64,000 bases of DNA from Zeaxanthinibacter sp. PT1 (GTDB taxonomy: Bacteria; Bacteroidota; Bacteroidia; Flavobacteriales; Flavobacteriaceae): NCBI RefSeq assembly GCF_028464225.1, contig NZ_JAQPCN010000005.1:124001-188000 (forward strand). The letters run 5' to 3'. A model generated the notes under the pieces. That model was not told the origin of the DNA. It was given only the letters and a program-made list of their open reading frames with translations, and ran no database searches. Both the position numbers and the translations under genes were made by a program. The stretch's first letter is position 1, and each line of letters opens with the position of its first letter. This document shows, piece after piece, positions 15,683 to 25,384 of the stretch.

Positions 15683-16651
15683 TCAGGAGTAATACTCGCG
15701 GATCAGTTGGTCTGTACCCTCCTTATCCTTAAAAACATCAAAGGTTTTTCCCTGGGTGCGGAGTGCTCCCAGTGCGTTGGCATATTGGGCTGCTTTAAAA
15801 GGATCCTGGTATTTAGAAAATCCATAGGCTAAGCCGCCGGCGAAAGAATCTCCACAACCGGTGGTATCCACCACGTTCTCCATGTAGATCGACTTTACGA
15901 TTTCTTTCCTGGTTTTACCCTCTTCTCTGAAATAGACCATACACCCCCTGGCGTCTAAAGTGACGTAGAAATACTTGACCCCCTTATCGAGTACATGCTC
16001 TGCCATATCGTCCAGGTGGTCTGTCTTTTCTTCATCGTAACTGCTCATCTCCGCAGCGTCGTACTCGTTCTTAAACCAGCAGGCCTGGGATTCTTCCAAG
16101 TTCATTTTAAGGATATCGATATAGGGCAGCCATTCGTCCATATCTACCCAGAATTTCCGGTAACGGTCCCCGGTCATACCCATAGTAGTTGTGGGTCCGT
16201 GGGCATCAAAGACTATGAGTCCCTTATAGTCCTTCTGTATCGCCTGCAGGGTACTGAGCGATATTTCAAAATCGGTAATGGGCACAAATACAAAAACATC
16301 TACCTGCTCCAATCTTTTTATATCTGCAGGCCTTATAGGTTTCATACAGGCTGTCTGCTTCTCTACGCGGTTATTCTGGTCCAGGAAGCGCAATTCGATT
16401 ACCGTTCCCTTGTCATCGACAGAAGAGATATAATCCTGCCTGATGTTATTATAAGGATTAAAAAGTTCGGAGATAGCCTCGTGGTCCTTCTTATGCACAT
16501 GTGATACGGGGATCACTTCCCCCTCATCCCCTAAAAGTTTGGAAAGGGCGATGACCGGGTGTGAAACACAACCGTATTTATTTATGACTTCCTGGTTATG
16601 TGTATAAATCGTATCCCTGGGAATTGGCCCCAATACCGCGATTCTGATCAT
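15683..16651 (-). CDS. PfkB-family carbohydrate kinase (ribokinase-like)
   Basis: A 322-residue sugar or nucleoside kinase. The C-terminal signature is VDTTGCGDSFAGG, where the Asp is the catalytic base and the Gly-rich loop forms the anion hole. An N-terminal IAVLGPIPRDT segment fits the family's substrate lobe. The start at 16651 is preferred over 16678, because the longer form would overlap the upstream gene by 23 bases and lacks family-like residues. It follows the DUF4197 gene by four bases, so they form an operon. The substrate cannot be read from sequence. Confidence 0.85.
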   Translation of the reverse strand: MIRIAVLGPIPRDTIYTHNQEVINKYGCVSHPVIALSKLLGDEGEVIPVSHVHKKDHEAISELFNPYNNIRQDYISSVDDKGTVIELRFLDQNNRVEKQTACMKPIRPADIKRLEQVDVFVFVPITDFEISLSTLQAIQKDYKGLIVFDAHGPTTTMGMTGDRYRKFWVDMDEWLPYIDILKMNLEESQACWFKNEYDAAEMSSYDEEKTDHLDDMAEHVLDKGVKYFYVTLDARGCMVYFREEGKTRKEIVKSIYMENVVDTTGCGDSFAGGLAYGFSKYQDPFKAAQYANALGALRTQGKTFDVFKDKEGTDQLIREYYS

Positions 16652-16655
16652 AGGT

Positions 16656-17363
16656 TTAACTGTTGTCTTGCAGTGCAAAGACCCTTCGTAACAATTCGGT
16701 GGTCCTGGCAGAAATTTGATTCCTTATTTCTTTTTCTTCAATGGCGATCATGGTATATACCCCGCTTAAAGCTTCCCGGGTGACATAATCCGTCAGGTCC
16801 GGGTTGACATCTTGTGTCAGCGGAAGGGAATTATACCGGGTGATCAGTCGTTCCCATACTTCACTGGCCCTCACTTTCTTCAGGGAAGTTTGGATCACCG
16901 GTTCAAACTTGTCATACAAGGCTTCGTTTGTCGCTGATTTCAGATACTGGGTTGCGGCCATTTCGTCGCCCAGCAGTATATTCCTGGCGTCCTGGAAAGT
17001 AATTCCTTTGACCGCGTTGATGAATACCGGTGTTGCCTCGCTTACTGCATCTTCTGCAGCTCGGTTTAGTAATAGTAAGCCCTCATCGGCCAGGTGGCCC
17101 AGGCCTATATCACGCAATGCGCGGTCTACCTTTTGCAACTCTTCCGGTAACAATATCTTCACAAGCTCATTCTTGTAAAACCCGTCTTCCAGTGCCAGTG
17201 TACTCACCTGCTGGTCTATTCCCTGTTGCAGGGCTTGCTGTAACCCGGCCGCGATCTGTTCGTCAGTCAATCCGCCCCCGGGTAACTGGTTGACAACTCC
17301 CTGCAATTCCGCGCAGGATGAGCAGGTTACCAATAAGCAGATCATTACCAATTTACGGAACAT
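16656..17363 (-). CDS. DUF4197 lipoprotein
   Basis: A 235-residue protein with lipobox CSSC (Cys17). The rest is mostly helical with the DUF4197 pattern: LTDEQIAAGLQQALQQG near the N-terminus, GLGHLADEGLLLLNRAAEDA, and a C-terminal DYVTREALSGVYTMIA segment. The function of the family is unknown. It is predicted to sit in a membrane facing the periplasm. First gene of a pair with the PfkB-type kinase. Confidence 0.85.
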   Translation of the reverse strand: MFRKLVMICLLVTCSSCAELQGVVNQLPGGGLTDEQIAAGLQQALQQGIDQQVSTLALEDGFYKNELVKILLPEELQKVDRALRDIGLGHLADEGLLLLNRAAEDAVSEATPVFINAVKGITFQDARNILLGDEMAATQYLKSATNEALYDKFEPVIQTSLKKVRASEVWERLITRYNSLPLTQDVNPDLTDYVTREALSGVYTMIAIEEKEIRNQISARTTELLRRVFALQDNS

Positions 17364-17428
17364 AGCAGAGGGTTTAGCAAGGTTTAAAATAGCAAAAAAA
17401 ATCGTAGTACACCTGTGATGGCCCAGAC

Positions 17429-18283
17429 TTATGAGAAGATAACGGTTTTGTTATTGTAAACCATGGTTTTACGTGATACATGCAGTTGTACCGCCCTGGA
17501 AAGCACTAATTTCTCCAGGTCTCTTCCCTTGGCAATAAAATCGCTGACGGTGTGGGCATGGGTTACAGGGATAACGTCCTGGGCGATAATAGGACCTGCA
17601 TCCAGTTCTTCGGTCACGTAGTGGCTGGTAGCCCCGATGATCTTAACCCCTCGCTCAAATGCGGCGTGGTAGGGTTTTGCGCCGGCAAATGCAGGCAGGA
17701 AGGAATGGTGGATATTGATGATGCGATGTGGAAATTCGTCGATCAGCCTGGGAGATACGATCTGCATATAGCGGGCGAGAACGATAAAATCGATGCGGTG
17801 CTCCTTCAGTAATCTCAACTGCTCTGCTTCGGCCTTTTCTTTCTGACCCTTTATGACGGGAACGTGGAAGAAAGGAACAGAGAACTGCTCGGCAATGCTC
17901 TGCAGGTCCGGGTGGTTGCTCAGGATAAAAGGGAGTTCAACCGCAAGTTCGCCTGCATGGTACCGGCTCAGCAAATCGTAAAGACAGTGATTGTATTTAG
18001 AGACGAAAATAGCCATCCTGGGTGCGCTGCCGGTCCAATGTAAATTCCAGGACATCCGGTAGGGATCCGCCAGTTCTGAGGCGATCCTGCCTTTAAACTG
18101 CTCCGGCTTAAAATTCGCACTGCCATTAAAATCGGTTTCGAGCCGCATAAAGAAGATCCCGGCCTGCATGTCTACATGCTGGTCCAGGTAAGTGATATTT
18201 CCACCCTCTGCGTGGACAAGGCTGGTGACAGAACTGATGATGCCCGACTGGTCCGGGCAGTTGATGAGTAAGGTGGCTTTCAA
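17429..18283 (-). CDS. purU: Formyltetrahydrofolate deformylase
   Basis: A 284-residue enzyme that hydrolyses 10-formyl-THF to formate and THF. An N-terminal ACT domain (residues 1-80, CPDQSGIISSVTSLV) precedes a formyltransferase-fold domain. HHSFLPAF and the DAGPII segment carry the catalytic Asn/His/Asp set of the family. Length is normal. It is transcribed divergently from icmF, with 143 bases between the starts. Confidence 0.93.
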   Translation of the reverse strand: MKATLLINCPDQSGIISSVTSLVHAEGGNITYLDQHVDMQAGIFFMRLETDFNGSANFKPEQFKGRIASELADPYRMSWNLHWTGSAPRMAIFVSKYNHCLYDLLSRYHAGELAVELPFILSNHPDLQSIAEQFSVPFFHVPVIKGQKEKAEAEQLRLLKEHRIDFIVLARYMQIVSPRLIDEFPHRIINIHHSFLPAFAGAKPYHAAFERGVKIIGATSHYVTEELDAGPIIAQDVIPVTHAHTVSDFIAKGRDLEKLVLSRAVQLHVSRKTMVYNNKTVIFS

Positions 18284-18426
18284 AGTCTGGTGTTTAATCT
18301 CAATAAAATTAGAACTTTAGAGAGCGAAGCCCTGATAAAAATCCATTTTTATAATATTCTAAAGATATCATTATAATTTTTGCGTTTTCCGTAAATTGCA
18401 GGTCTTAAAATGCCTATTCATTAGAG

Positions 18427-21400
18427 ATGGAACAACCCAAGGTTTATACCCCCAAGAATAAAGTCAGAATTGTAACAGCAGCGTCCTTGTTTGACGGTCA
18501 CGATGCCGCGATCAATATTATGCGCAGGATCATCCAGTCTACAGGCGTGGAAGTGATCCACCTGGGCCATGACAGGTCTGTAGCCGAAGTGGTCGATTGC
18601 GCCATACAGGAAGATGCGCACGCCATCGCCATGACCTCCTACCAGGGAGGGCATAACGAGTACTTTAAATATATGCACGACCTGTTGCAGGAAAAAGGCG
18701 CAGGCCATATCAAGATCTTTGGTGGAGGTGGTGGTGTTATACTTCCTAAAGAGATCGAAGAATTGATGGATTACGGGATCACCCGGATCTACTCCCCGGA
18801 TGACGGCCGTACCATGGGGCTGCAGGGCATGATCAATGACCTGGTAAAGCAAAGCGATTATGCCACACCTCCTTTAGAACTCAATGGGGAAAGGTCGCTT
18901 TCCAAAGTGCTTAAAGAAAAGGAAGCGGGAACCCTGGCTCGCCTGATCAGTCTTGCAGAAAACAGGCCCGAGGATTTTGAAAAGGAATTCACCAAAGTAG
19001 AGATCGGCAGTAAAACCATCCCTGTACTGGGAATCACCGGTACGGGCGGTGCTGGGAAATCCAGTCTTGTCGATGAATTGGTGCGCCGTTTCCTGGCCGA
19101 TTTCCCGGAGAAAACCCTGGGGATCATTTCCGTGGATCCTTCCAAGAGGAAGACCGGCGGTGCATTATTAGGAGATAGGATTCGTATGAATGCCATCAGT
19201 GATGACAGGGTGTATATGCGTTCCCTGGCCACAAGGCAGTCTAACCTCGCCTTATCCAAACACATACAGGAAGCCATCGATGTGCTGAAGGCAGCCGACT
19301 TTGACCTGATCATCCTGGAGACTTCCGGGATTGGGCAGTCCGATACCGAGATCGTGGAGCATTCTGACCTTTCCCTCTACGTGATGACACCCGAATTTGG
19401 TGCGGCCACACAGTTGGAAAAGATTGATATGCTCGATTTTGCTGACCTGGTCGCGATCAACAAATTTGATAAAAGAGGGGCACAGGATGCGCTGCGCGAT
19501 GTCAAGAAACAGTATATGCGGAACCACAATCTCTGGGATGTGGACCAGGAAGATCTGCCTATTTACGGAACCATCGCTTCCCAGTTCAATGACCCGGGGA
19601 TGAACCGTCTGTACCAGGCGATCATCGCTGCCGTTAAGGAAAAGACCAAAGCTGATCTGGATTCCCGGTTCAAGGCAGAACACGAGATGTCTGAAAAGAT
19701 GTTCGTGATTCCGCCGGCCCGGACCCGCTATCTTTCAGAGGTGTCTGAAGGAATCAGGGCTTATGATGCCAATGCCGAGTCCCAGTCCGATATCGCCCAA
19801 AAGTTATACGCCATTTACACCACCCTGCAGGGAGCTACGGCTGATGCTTATTCCCTGGGAGAGCATGGTATTCAACGTGATGGCGAGCTTCCGAAAGACA
19901 AAACTGAGCTGGCAGACCTCCTGGAAAAAGAATTCAAAAAGACTTTTAAAAAACTAGACCCGCATCATTGGGAGAGTATCAGGGGATGGGAAGAGGTGTT
20001 AGAAAGATACAAAGCACCGGAGTACAGCTTTAAAGTTCGGGGTAAAGAGATTAAAATGGAAACCCACACTACCTCTTTATCACAGCTGCAGATACCAAAG
20101 GTTGCCCTGCCGGGCTATAAAGCCTGGGGCGATATCCTTAAATGGACATTACAGGAAAACGTACCGGGGCAATTTCCTTATACCGCGGGATTATACCCGT
20201 TTAAACGTACTGGGGAAGATCCAACCCGGATGTTTGCCGGGGAAGGTGGTCCTGAACGTACCAACAGGCGATTCCATTACGTGAGTATGGATATGCCGGC
20301 CAAAAGGCTTTCCACAGCTTTTGATTCGGTTACCCTTTACGGGAACGATCCCGCTCACCGTCCCGATATCTACGGGAAGATCGGGAATGCCGGGGTGTCT
20401 ATCTGCTGCCTGGACGATGCCAAGAAATTATATTCGGGCTTTGACCTGAGCGACCCGATGACCTCGGTTAGCATGACAATCAATGGGCCTGCACCTATGC
20501 TGCTTGGCTTTTTCCTCAACGCGGCTATAGACCAGAACTGCGAGAAATACATAAAGGATAACGGCCTCGAGGATAAGGTCGAGGCTAAGATCACCGAGAT
20601 CTACAAGGGAAGGGAATCCCTGAGGCCCAAATACCACGGGAAGATCCCGGAAGGTCATAATGGCCTTGGGCTAATGCTTCTCGGTGTTACCGGGGACCAG
20701 GTGCTGCCGGCCGAAGTGTATACCGAGCTGAAAGAGAAAACCCTTCAGCAGGTACGAGGAACCGTACAGGCCGACATCCTTAAGGAAGACCAGGCACAGA
20801 ATACCTGCATCTTTTCAACCGAATTCGCCATCCGACTGATGGGTGACGTACAGGAGTATTTTATTCAGAACAGGGTTCGTAATTTTTATTCGGTATCTAT
20901 TTCCGGCTACCATATTGCCGAAGCAGGTGCTAACCCTATCACCCAGCTGGCATTTACCCTCTCTAACGGGCTGACCTACGTGGAATATTACCTGAGCAGG
21001 GGAATGGACATCAATAAATTCGGGCCTAATCTATCGTTCTTCTTTTCTAACGGGATAGACCCTGAATACGCTGTGATCGGCAGAGTGGCCCGGCGGATCT
21101 GGGCGAAAGCGATGCGAGATAATTACGGGGCAGATCCCCGTGCCCAGATGCTGAAGTACCACATCCAGACCTCCGGGAGAAGCCTGCACGCACAGGAGAT
21201 CGATTTTAACGATATCAGGACTACCCTGCAAGCCTTATATGCGATCTACGATAACTGTAATTCACTGCATACAAATGCTTATGACGAGGCCATCACCACC
21301 CCTACAGAAGAATCTGTACGAAGGGCAATGGCCATACAGCTGATCATCAACAAGGAATTGGGGCTTGCTAAAAATGAGAACCCACTACAGGGATCTTTTA

Positions 21401-21855
21401 TCATAGAAACCCTTACCGACCTGGTGGAAGAAGCGGTATTGGCAGAGTTTGACCGTATCACCGAAAGGGGAGGAGTTCTCGGGGCCATGGAAACCATGTA
21501 CCAACGTACCAAGATACAGGAGGAAAGCCTGCATTATGAAACCCTGAAACATTCCGGGGAATACCCCATCATCGGGGTGAATACCTTCCTGAGTTCTAAA
21601 GGTTCACCAACCGTGCTCCCTGCAGAAGTGATCAGGGCTACTGAAGAAGAGAAGCAAGTGCAGATCAGTACCAAGGAGCAATTGCATAAGATGTACGAAG
21701 ACTCGGCAGAGGAACAATTGCAATTGTTACAGGAGACCGCTGTTCAGAATGAGAATATTTTTGAACAACTGATGGAAGCGACTAAATTCTGTTCCCTTGG
21801 CCAGATTACCAAGGCCTTGTTCAACGTGGGTGGGCAGTACAGGAGGAATATGTAA
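18427..21855 (+). CDS. icmF: Fused acyl-CoA mutase with B12 domain and G-protein chaperone (IcmF type)
   Basis: A 1142-residue adenosylcobalamin enzyme. Residues about 10-150 form the B12-binding domain with DGHDAA, where the His is the lower cobalt ligand. Residues about 200-420 are a MeaB-like GTPase with P-loop GTGGAGKSS and a [15 protein letters not shown] segment. Residues about 570-1120 are the mutase barrel ([32 protein letters not shown]). In this family the GTPase loads and protects the cofactor, and the mutase interconverts isobutyryl- and n-butyryl-CoA or related branched acyl-CoA esters. Domain order B12-GTPase-mutase is that of IcmF and differs from methylmalonyl-CoA mutase. The exact substrate cannot be fixed here. 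It appears monocistronic with a terminator. Confidence 0.93.
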   Translation: MEQPKVYTPKNKVRIVTAASLFDGHDAAINIMRRIIQSTGVEVIHLGHDRSVAEVVDCAIQEDAHAIAMTSYQGGHNEYFKYMHDLLQEKGAGHIKIFGGGGGVILPKEIEELMDYGITRIYSPDDGRTMGLQGMINDLVKQSDYATPPLELNGERSLSKVLKEKEAGTLARLISLAENRPEDFEKEFTKVEIGSKTIPVLGITGTGGAGKSSLVDELVRRFLADFPEKTLGIISVDPSKRKTGGALLGDRIRMNAISDDRVYMRSLATRQSNLALSKHIQEAIDVLKAADFDLIILETSGIGQSDTEIVEHSDLSLYVMTPEFGAATQLEKIDMLDFADLVAINKFDKRGAQDALRDVKKQYMRNHNLWDVDQEDLPIYGTIASQFNDPGMNRLYQAIIAAVKEKTKADLDSRFKAEHEMSEKMFVIPPARTRYLSEVSEGIRAYDANAESQSDIAQKLYAIYTTLQGATADAYSLGEHGIQRDGELPKDKTELADLLEKEFKKTFKKLDPHHWESIRGWEEVLERYKAPEYSFKVRGKEIKMETHTTSLSQLQIPKVALPGYKAWGDILKWTLQENVPGQFPYTAGLYPFKRTGEDPTRMFAGEGGPERTNRRFHYVSMDMPAKRLSTAFDSVTLYGNDPAHRPDIYGKIGNAGVSICCLDDAKKLYSGFDLSDPMTSVSMTINGPAPMLLGFFLNAAIDQNCEKYIKDNGLEDKVEAKITEIYKGRESLRPKYHGKIPEGHNGLGLMLLGVTGDQVLPAEVYTELKEKTLQQVRGTVQADILKEDQAQNTCIFSTEFAIRLMGDVQEYFIQNRVRNFYSVSISGYHIAEAGANPITQLAFTLSNGLTYVEYYLSRGMDINKFGPNLSFFFSNGIDPEYAVIGRVARRIWAKAMRDNYGADPRAQMLKYHIQTSGRSLHAQEIDFNDIRTTLQALYAIYDNCNSLHTNAYDEAITTPTEESVRRAMAIQLIINKELGLAKNENPLQGSFIIETLTDLVEEAVLAEFDRITERGGVLGAMETMYQRTKIQEESLHYETLKHSGEYPIIGVNTFLSSKGSPTVLPAEVIRATEEEKQVQISTKEQLHKMYEDSAEEQLQLLQETAVQNENIFEQLMEATKFCSLGQITKALFNVGGQYRRNM

Positions 21856-21886
21856 TGCTTCCTGAAAGTAATCTGATATGAAAGTG

Positions 21887-21929
21887 AAACCCGGCCGCTG
21901 CTGTTTACAGACTGGCCGGGTTTTTATTT
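21887..21929 (+). terminator. Intrinsic terminator after icmF
   Basis: AAACCCGGCC (21887-21896) pairs with GGCCGGGTTT (21914-21923), then a T-rich tail. Confidence 0.85.
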
Positions 21930-21948
21930 TGAGATTTTGAATGTGCTG

Positions 21949-22380
21949 TTAATACAGGTAGTCATTAAAGCCCCAGCTACCACTGGAACCAGCAGGACCA
22001 ATGGCCTTTCTCCATTTCTTAAAAGAACGACGGAAACTGCGGATTTCTTTTCGTAAGAGGTTGAGGTATTCCTTTTCTTTTACCCCATCCTTTTCAAGAC
22101 CGTTACAATAAGACAGTATATTCCTGGTCATGATATTAATAAACCGGGCGCTTTTCCTGCGAACGGCCAGGGAATTAGAAGATTCTGCCCTTGCGATCTG
22201 TTGTGGGATCAGGATGGCATCAGCCAGGATGGCATCGGCCATAATATCTCTTAAGCTATTGGATTGGTATAGGTGCAGCAGGTCTTTGTTAGAGACATAG
22301 GAAGCCAGTTCCCTGCTCATTATGCAGAGTTCCAGTGCTTTCCGGTAAACCGGTACGGATCGTAAATTATTAGATGACAT
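21949..22380 (-). CDS. Four-helix-bundle protein (S23/Avd-like)
   Basis: A 143-residue, fully helical, basic protein from ATG 22380. The segment LADAILIPQQIARAESSNS has the shape of the conserved turn of the four-helix-bundle family that includes 23S rRNA intervening-sequence proteins and bAvd. No reverse transcriptase, template repeat or rRNA is nearby, so a diversity-generating element is not indicated. A short tandem repeat in DNA near 22205-22240 makes the repeated residues ADAILADAIL. An upstream ATG at 22401 is possible but unneeded. A perfect -7 element lies at 22424-22431. Function unknown. Confidence 0.6.
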   Translation of the reverse strand: MSSNNLRSVPVYRKALELCIMSRELASYVSNKDLLHLYQSNSLRDIMADAILADAILIPQQIARAESSNSLAVRRKSARFINIMTRNILSYCNGLEKDGVKEKEYLNLLRKEIRSFRRSFKKWRKAIGPAGSSGSWGFNDYLY

Positions 22381-22423
22381 TTTTTTCAAAGCAATTAGCA
22401 TATTAAAAATACCATCAAAACCG

Positions 22424-22431
22424 CAAAATTA
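22424..22431 (-). promoter_or_regulatory. -7 element of the four-helix-bundle gene
   Basis: Minus-strand TAATTTTG. The divergent Lrp gene starts 67 bases away, so the intergenic region serves both genes. Lrp proteins often control their divergent neighbour, which is inference here. Confidence 0.5.
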
Positions 22432-22497
22432 TCTTTTCAATCAAAAGAGAATTTGTAATTTAGACTTATAAATAAAGATTTTTTAGACCATAAAGTT

Positions 22498-22953
22498 TTG
22501 AATATACGAATTGATGACCTGAACTGGGGTATACTGCAATGTCTGCAGGAGAACTCGCGCGAATCTTTTGCAAGTATCGGCCGCAAAGTGGGGCTGACAC
22601 CACCCGCCGTGGCAGAGCGTATCAAGAAGATGGAAGACCTCGGGATATTGGAAGGATATAAAGCAAAGATCTCACACACCCATGCGGGTTACCAGCTAAA
22701 AGCGATTATCACCCTCAGGGCCTTTATGGGAAAACTTAAACCTTTCCTGGATATGGTGAAATCCCTGGAGGAGGTAGTGAACTGTTACCGTATCACGGGT
22801 AATGAGAACATCATCATGGAGGTGGTGCTGAAAGACCAGTTTCACCTGGAAAAGTTCATAGATAAACTGATCCAATACGGGGAGACCAGGACGCATATTA
22901 TTCTGTCTGATGTCGTTTCCCAGGCTCCCATCCTGAAAAAAGCACGTTCCTGA
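22498..22953 (+). CDS. Lrp/AsnC-family transcriptional regulator
   Basis: A 151-residue regulator. Residues about 5-55 are the winged helix-turn-helix (SFASIGRKVGLTPPAVAERI) and about 65-145 the RAM effector domain (ITLRAFMGKLKPFLD, VNCYRITGNENIIMEV). Start is a TTG, with no ATG upstream in frame. Lrp family members bind amino acids and act as dimers or octamers. It is divergent from the four-helix-bundle gene and shares its promoter region. Targets are not visible. Confidence 0.88.
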   Translation: MNIRIDDLNWGILQCLQENSRESFASIGRKVGLTPPAVAERIKKMEDLGILEGYKAKISHTHAGYQLKAIITLRAFMGKLKPFLDMVKSLEEVVNCYRITGNENIIMEVVLKDQFHLEKFIDKLIQYGETRTHIILSDVVSQAPILKKARS

Positions 22954-23130
22954 GGAGTTCTTATGTGTTCTCAATGCACCCCCTTTAATTCCGGGCCGTG
23001 TAATAGCGCTATTAAATTATTATGTATTTTTCTATAGAAATTGATTTTCTGTGTTCATAATTATCCTTGACTCCATTACAGGTAGGGGCCCTGGGGAAAT
23101 TTTGGCCGGATATTTGATGCAAAGACTTTC

Positions 23131-24552
23131 ATGAAGCAAACCATATTATTCACTTTCCTGTCCATGTTATTGTCATTACAGGCGATAAGCGGGCAATCTA
23201 CCAGTATTAAAAAAGGGGTGATCACAGATTCTGTTCCCATAGGACCGGAGGGATCAGAATCCATGGCCGTATTCCTGCCTAAAGATTTTACCATGGAAAA
23301 AAAATGGCCGGTAATCTTCGTCTTTGAGCCGGAGGGCAGGGGGCGCCAAGCCATAGGGATGTTCCAGGAAGCGGCAGAGAAGGAAGGATATATCCTGGCG
23401 GCACCTAACAATGTCCGGGACAGCCTGGCTATTGCCCAGAATATGCTGGTGACCAACCGGATGATTGATCAGTTTACAGCTATGCTGCCTATAGATGTTA
23501 AGCGGATGTACACCGGTGGCTTCGGTAAAGGAGGGCAATTAGCCTCCCTTGTTCCGGTGTTCCTGCCAAAACTATCCGGTGCCGTGGTAAGTGGGGCAGC
23601 CCTTCCTACCCTGGAGGTACTCAATGATAAAAAACCTTTCTACTTTATTGGAATTGTAGGGAAACGGGACTTTAACTACCCCTTACTACGGGAAACCATG
23701 GATCAGCTGGATCGCAAAAAATATCCTAACCACCTTTTTGTTTTTGACGGGGGTAACCAATGGCCTCCTAAGTCTTACCTGGAAAAAGCCTTTCAATTAT
23801 TCACCCTGGAAGCCATGGAGAAAGGCGTAATACCGACCGATACCACCTTCCTGGAGAACAGCTACGATTTTCAACTCATCGAGATAAGGCAATTGCTGCA
23901 AAAGAATGAGCTGCTGAATGCCTACAGCCAGATGGAAGATCTTTTGCAGGCCTATGGCAGGCAAATGGAACTGGATTCACTGAAGAACGAGATCAAGAAA
24001 CTCAAGAAAGATTCGCGCTTCCGTGCACAACGCAGGGAAGAAAAGAATACGTTTTTCCAGGAAACCTTAAGAAAAGAGGATTACGAGTTTTACCTGGAAG
24101 AAGATATTGCTACTTATAATTACAACAACCTGGGATGGTGGAAATTCCAGATGGAATCCCTGGATAAATTAGAGCAGAAGGACTCGGAGAATTCCAGGGA
24201 CCTGGCGGCCAGGCTGCGTGCTTATATCAATGCATATATAGAAGATTATATCCTGATCGTCAGCCGGGAGGAAAATGTGGATGAGGAGGCGCTATTACTG
24301 TTGCAGATGATGAAGACGATCACGGAGCCCGAAAATCCTGACTATTACCTGGCAGTGATCTCCCAGAGTGCAAAACTGGACGATTACGGAACTGCCTTGT
24401 TCTACCTGGAAGAATTGCTGAAAACCGGGTACCGGGACCAGGAAGTGCTGTATAATCTTGAGCATACGGCTTTATTGAAAATCACGCCCGAATTCAATGC
24501 CATTATCGCTGAATATTTTAAAGACGCACGCTACGAGATCATTGAAGAATAA
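23131..24552 (+). CDS. Secreted alpha/beta-hydrolase-fold protein lacking catalytic Ser and His, with helical repeat tail
   Basis: A 473-residue protein with a signal peptide (about 1-21). Residues about 40-225 follow the esterase/PHB-depolymerase-like fold: MAVFLP, PVIFVFEPEGRG, a predicted nucleophile elbow, VGKRDFNY, and a C-terminal WPP segment. The elbow reads GFGKGG at 130-135, with Gly132 where the nucleophilic Ser is expected. Where the family has GGH-x-WP, this protein has Asn209. Asp180 remains. Residues 240-470 are helical and TPR-like. It therefore looks like a non-catalytic, substrate- or partner-binding member. Its 3' end overlaps the convergent DJ-1-like gene by 14 bases. Confidence 0.7.
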   Translation: MKQTILFTFLSMLLSLQAISGQSTSIKKGVITDSVPIGPEGSESMAVFLPKDFTMEKKWPVIFVFEPEGRGRQAIGMFQEAAEKEGYILAAPNNVRDSLAIAQNMLVTNRMIDQFTAMLPIDVKRMYTGGFGKGGQLASLVPVFLPKLSGAVVSGAALPTLEVLNDKKPFYFIGIVGKRDFNYPLLRETMDQLDRKKYPNHLFVFDGGNQWPPKSYLEKAFQLFTLEAMEKGVIPTDTTFLENSYDFQLIEIRQLLQKNELLNAYSQMEDLLQAYGRQMELDSLKNEIKKLKKDSRFRAQRREEKNTFFQETLRKEDYEFYLEEDIATYNYNNLGWWKFQMESLDKLEQKDSENSRDLAARLRAYINAYIEDYILIVSREENVDEEALLLLQMMKTITEPENPDYYLAVISQSAKLDDYGTALFYLEELLKTGYRDQEVLYNLEHTALLKITPEFNAIIAEYFKDARYEIIEE

Positions 24553-25288
24553 GGTGGGGTACTTTTTGAAGGTTCCAGTCGATCACTAAACCGCCGGCCA
24601 GGGAACGTGCAACGGCTGCACCGTAAAGCTTCTCGCAAAGATAGAGTGCCGCATCAAAACTCCGGGCCCCTCCTGCAGAGGTAATGTATTTGCCATCGTG
24701 CACAAACAGTACATCCTCCCTTACATCTAATTGGGGAAATTTTTCACGATATGTATCAATATCGGAGGGGAAGGTCGTAGAAACTTTGTCGTCCAACAGT
24801 CCTGCTGCGGCAAGGACAAAGGCCCCGTCACAATGAGAGGTCATATACATCGCTTCCTTATCGATTCTTTTGACAAAATCCAACATTGCAGTGTCTTTCA
24901 GATCAGTATCCAGGTGGTGCTCTGCGCTGGGTATGACCAGGATGTCTATCCTGGGCAGATCATCTGCGGTATAATCAAAATCAGGGATCAGTCGTAGGCC
25001 TTCAAAAGTTGTGATGGGATCTTTGGTATTCGCCACCAGGAAGGTGTTCATAGCCCTGATCCCTTCGCGGTACTTGGTATGTTGAAAGATGTCGAAAGGA
25101 GCTGTCAATTCTGTATTGTAGGTGCCGTCCATGACCAGGAAGGCCACATTGTAATTATCCGGATCTAATTCGGTTCGAGTAGTATTTGTGTCTTCCCCGG
25201 CAGGTTCTGCAGCAACTTCTCTGCATGATGTAGCAAAAAGGAGGCTTAATATTAAAGCAGGGTATAAAAACAGTATCCGTGGTGTCAT
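24539..25288 (-). CDS. DJ-1/PfpI-family lipoprotein
   Basis: A 249-residue protein with lipobox ATSC (Cys22) and one DJ-1/PfpI domain. MTSHCDGAFVLAAAGLL places Cys153 in the nucleophile elbow of the family, next to His152. TSAGGARSFDAALYLCEKL near the C-terminus resembles the amidase-like arm of GlxA-type regulators but without their AraC domain. Most family members are cytoplasmic, and export as a lipoprotein is less common. It could be a periplasmic hydratase or glyoxalase-like enzyme. The substrate is unknown. Confidence 0.78.
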   Translation of the reverse strand: MTPRILFLYPALILSLLFATSCREVAAEPAGEDTNTTRTELDPDNYNVAFLVMDGTYNTELTAPFDIFQHTKYREGIRAMNTFLVANTKDPITTFEGLRLIPDFDYTADDLPRIDILVIPSAEHHLDTDLKDTAMLDFVKRIDKEAMYMTSHCDGAFVLAAAGLLDDKVSTTFPSDIDTYREKFPQLDVREDVLFVHDGKYITSAGGARSFDAALYLCEKLYGAAVARSLAGGLVIDWNLQKVPHLILQ

Positions 25289-25339
25289 GATTCCTTTTTT
25301 AAGTATTTAAAGGTATACATTTTACTGCTCGCTTTCACT

Positions 25340-25370
25340 TTGCCGCTCACCAACAGATATTGTAATTTAG
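25340..25370 (+). promoter_or_regulatory. Promoter of the DUF1684 gene
   Basis: TTG at 25340-25342, 20-base spacer, TAATTTAG at 25363-25370 (seven of eight). It fixes the start at ATG 25385, since an upstream in-frame ATG at 25340 would precede transcription. Confidence 0.6.
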
Positions 25371-25384
25371 CCGAAAACAAACGC

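Noticed and set aside
15995-16504. Plus-strand open frame inside the PfkB kinase gene
   Set aside because: Antisense shadow of a gene with a firm signature.
18427-21855. Classical methylmalonyl-CoA mutase subunit
   Set aside because: The GTPase inserted between the B12 domain and the barrel defines the IcmF group; classical subunits lack it.
21949-22401. Diversity-generating retroelement suggested by the Avd-like fold
   Set aside because: No reverse transcriptase, template repeat or variable C-type lectin gene lies in the window.
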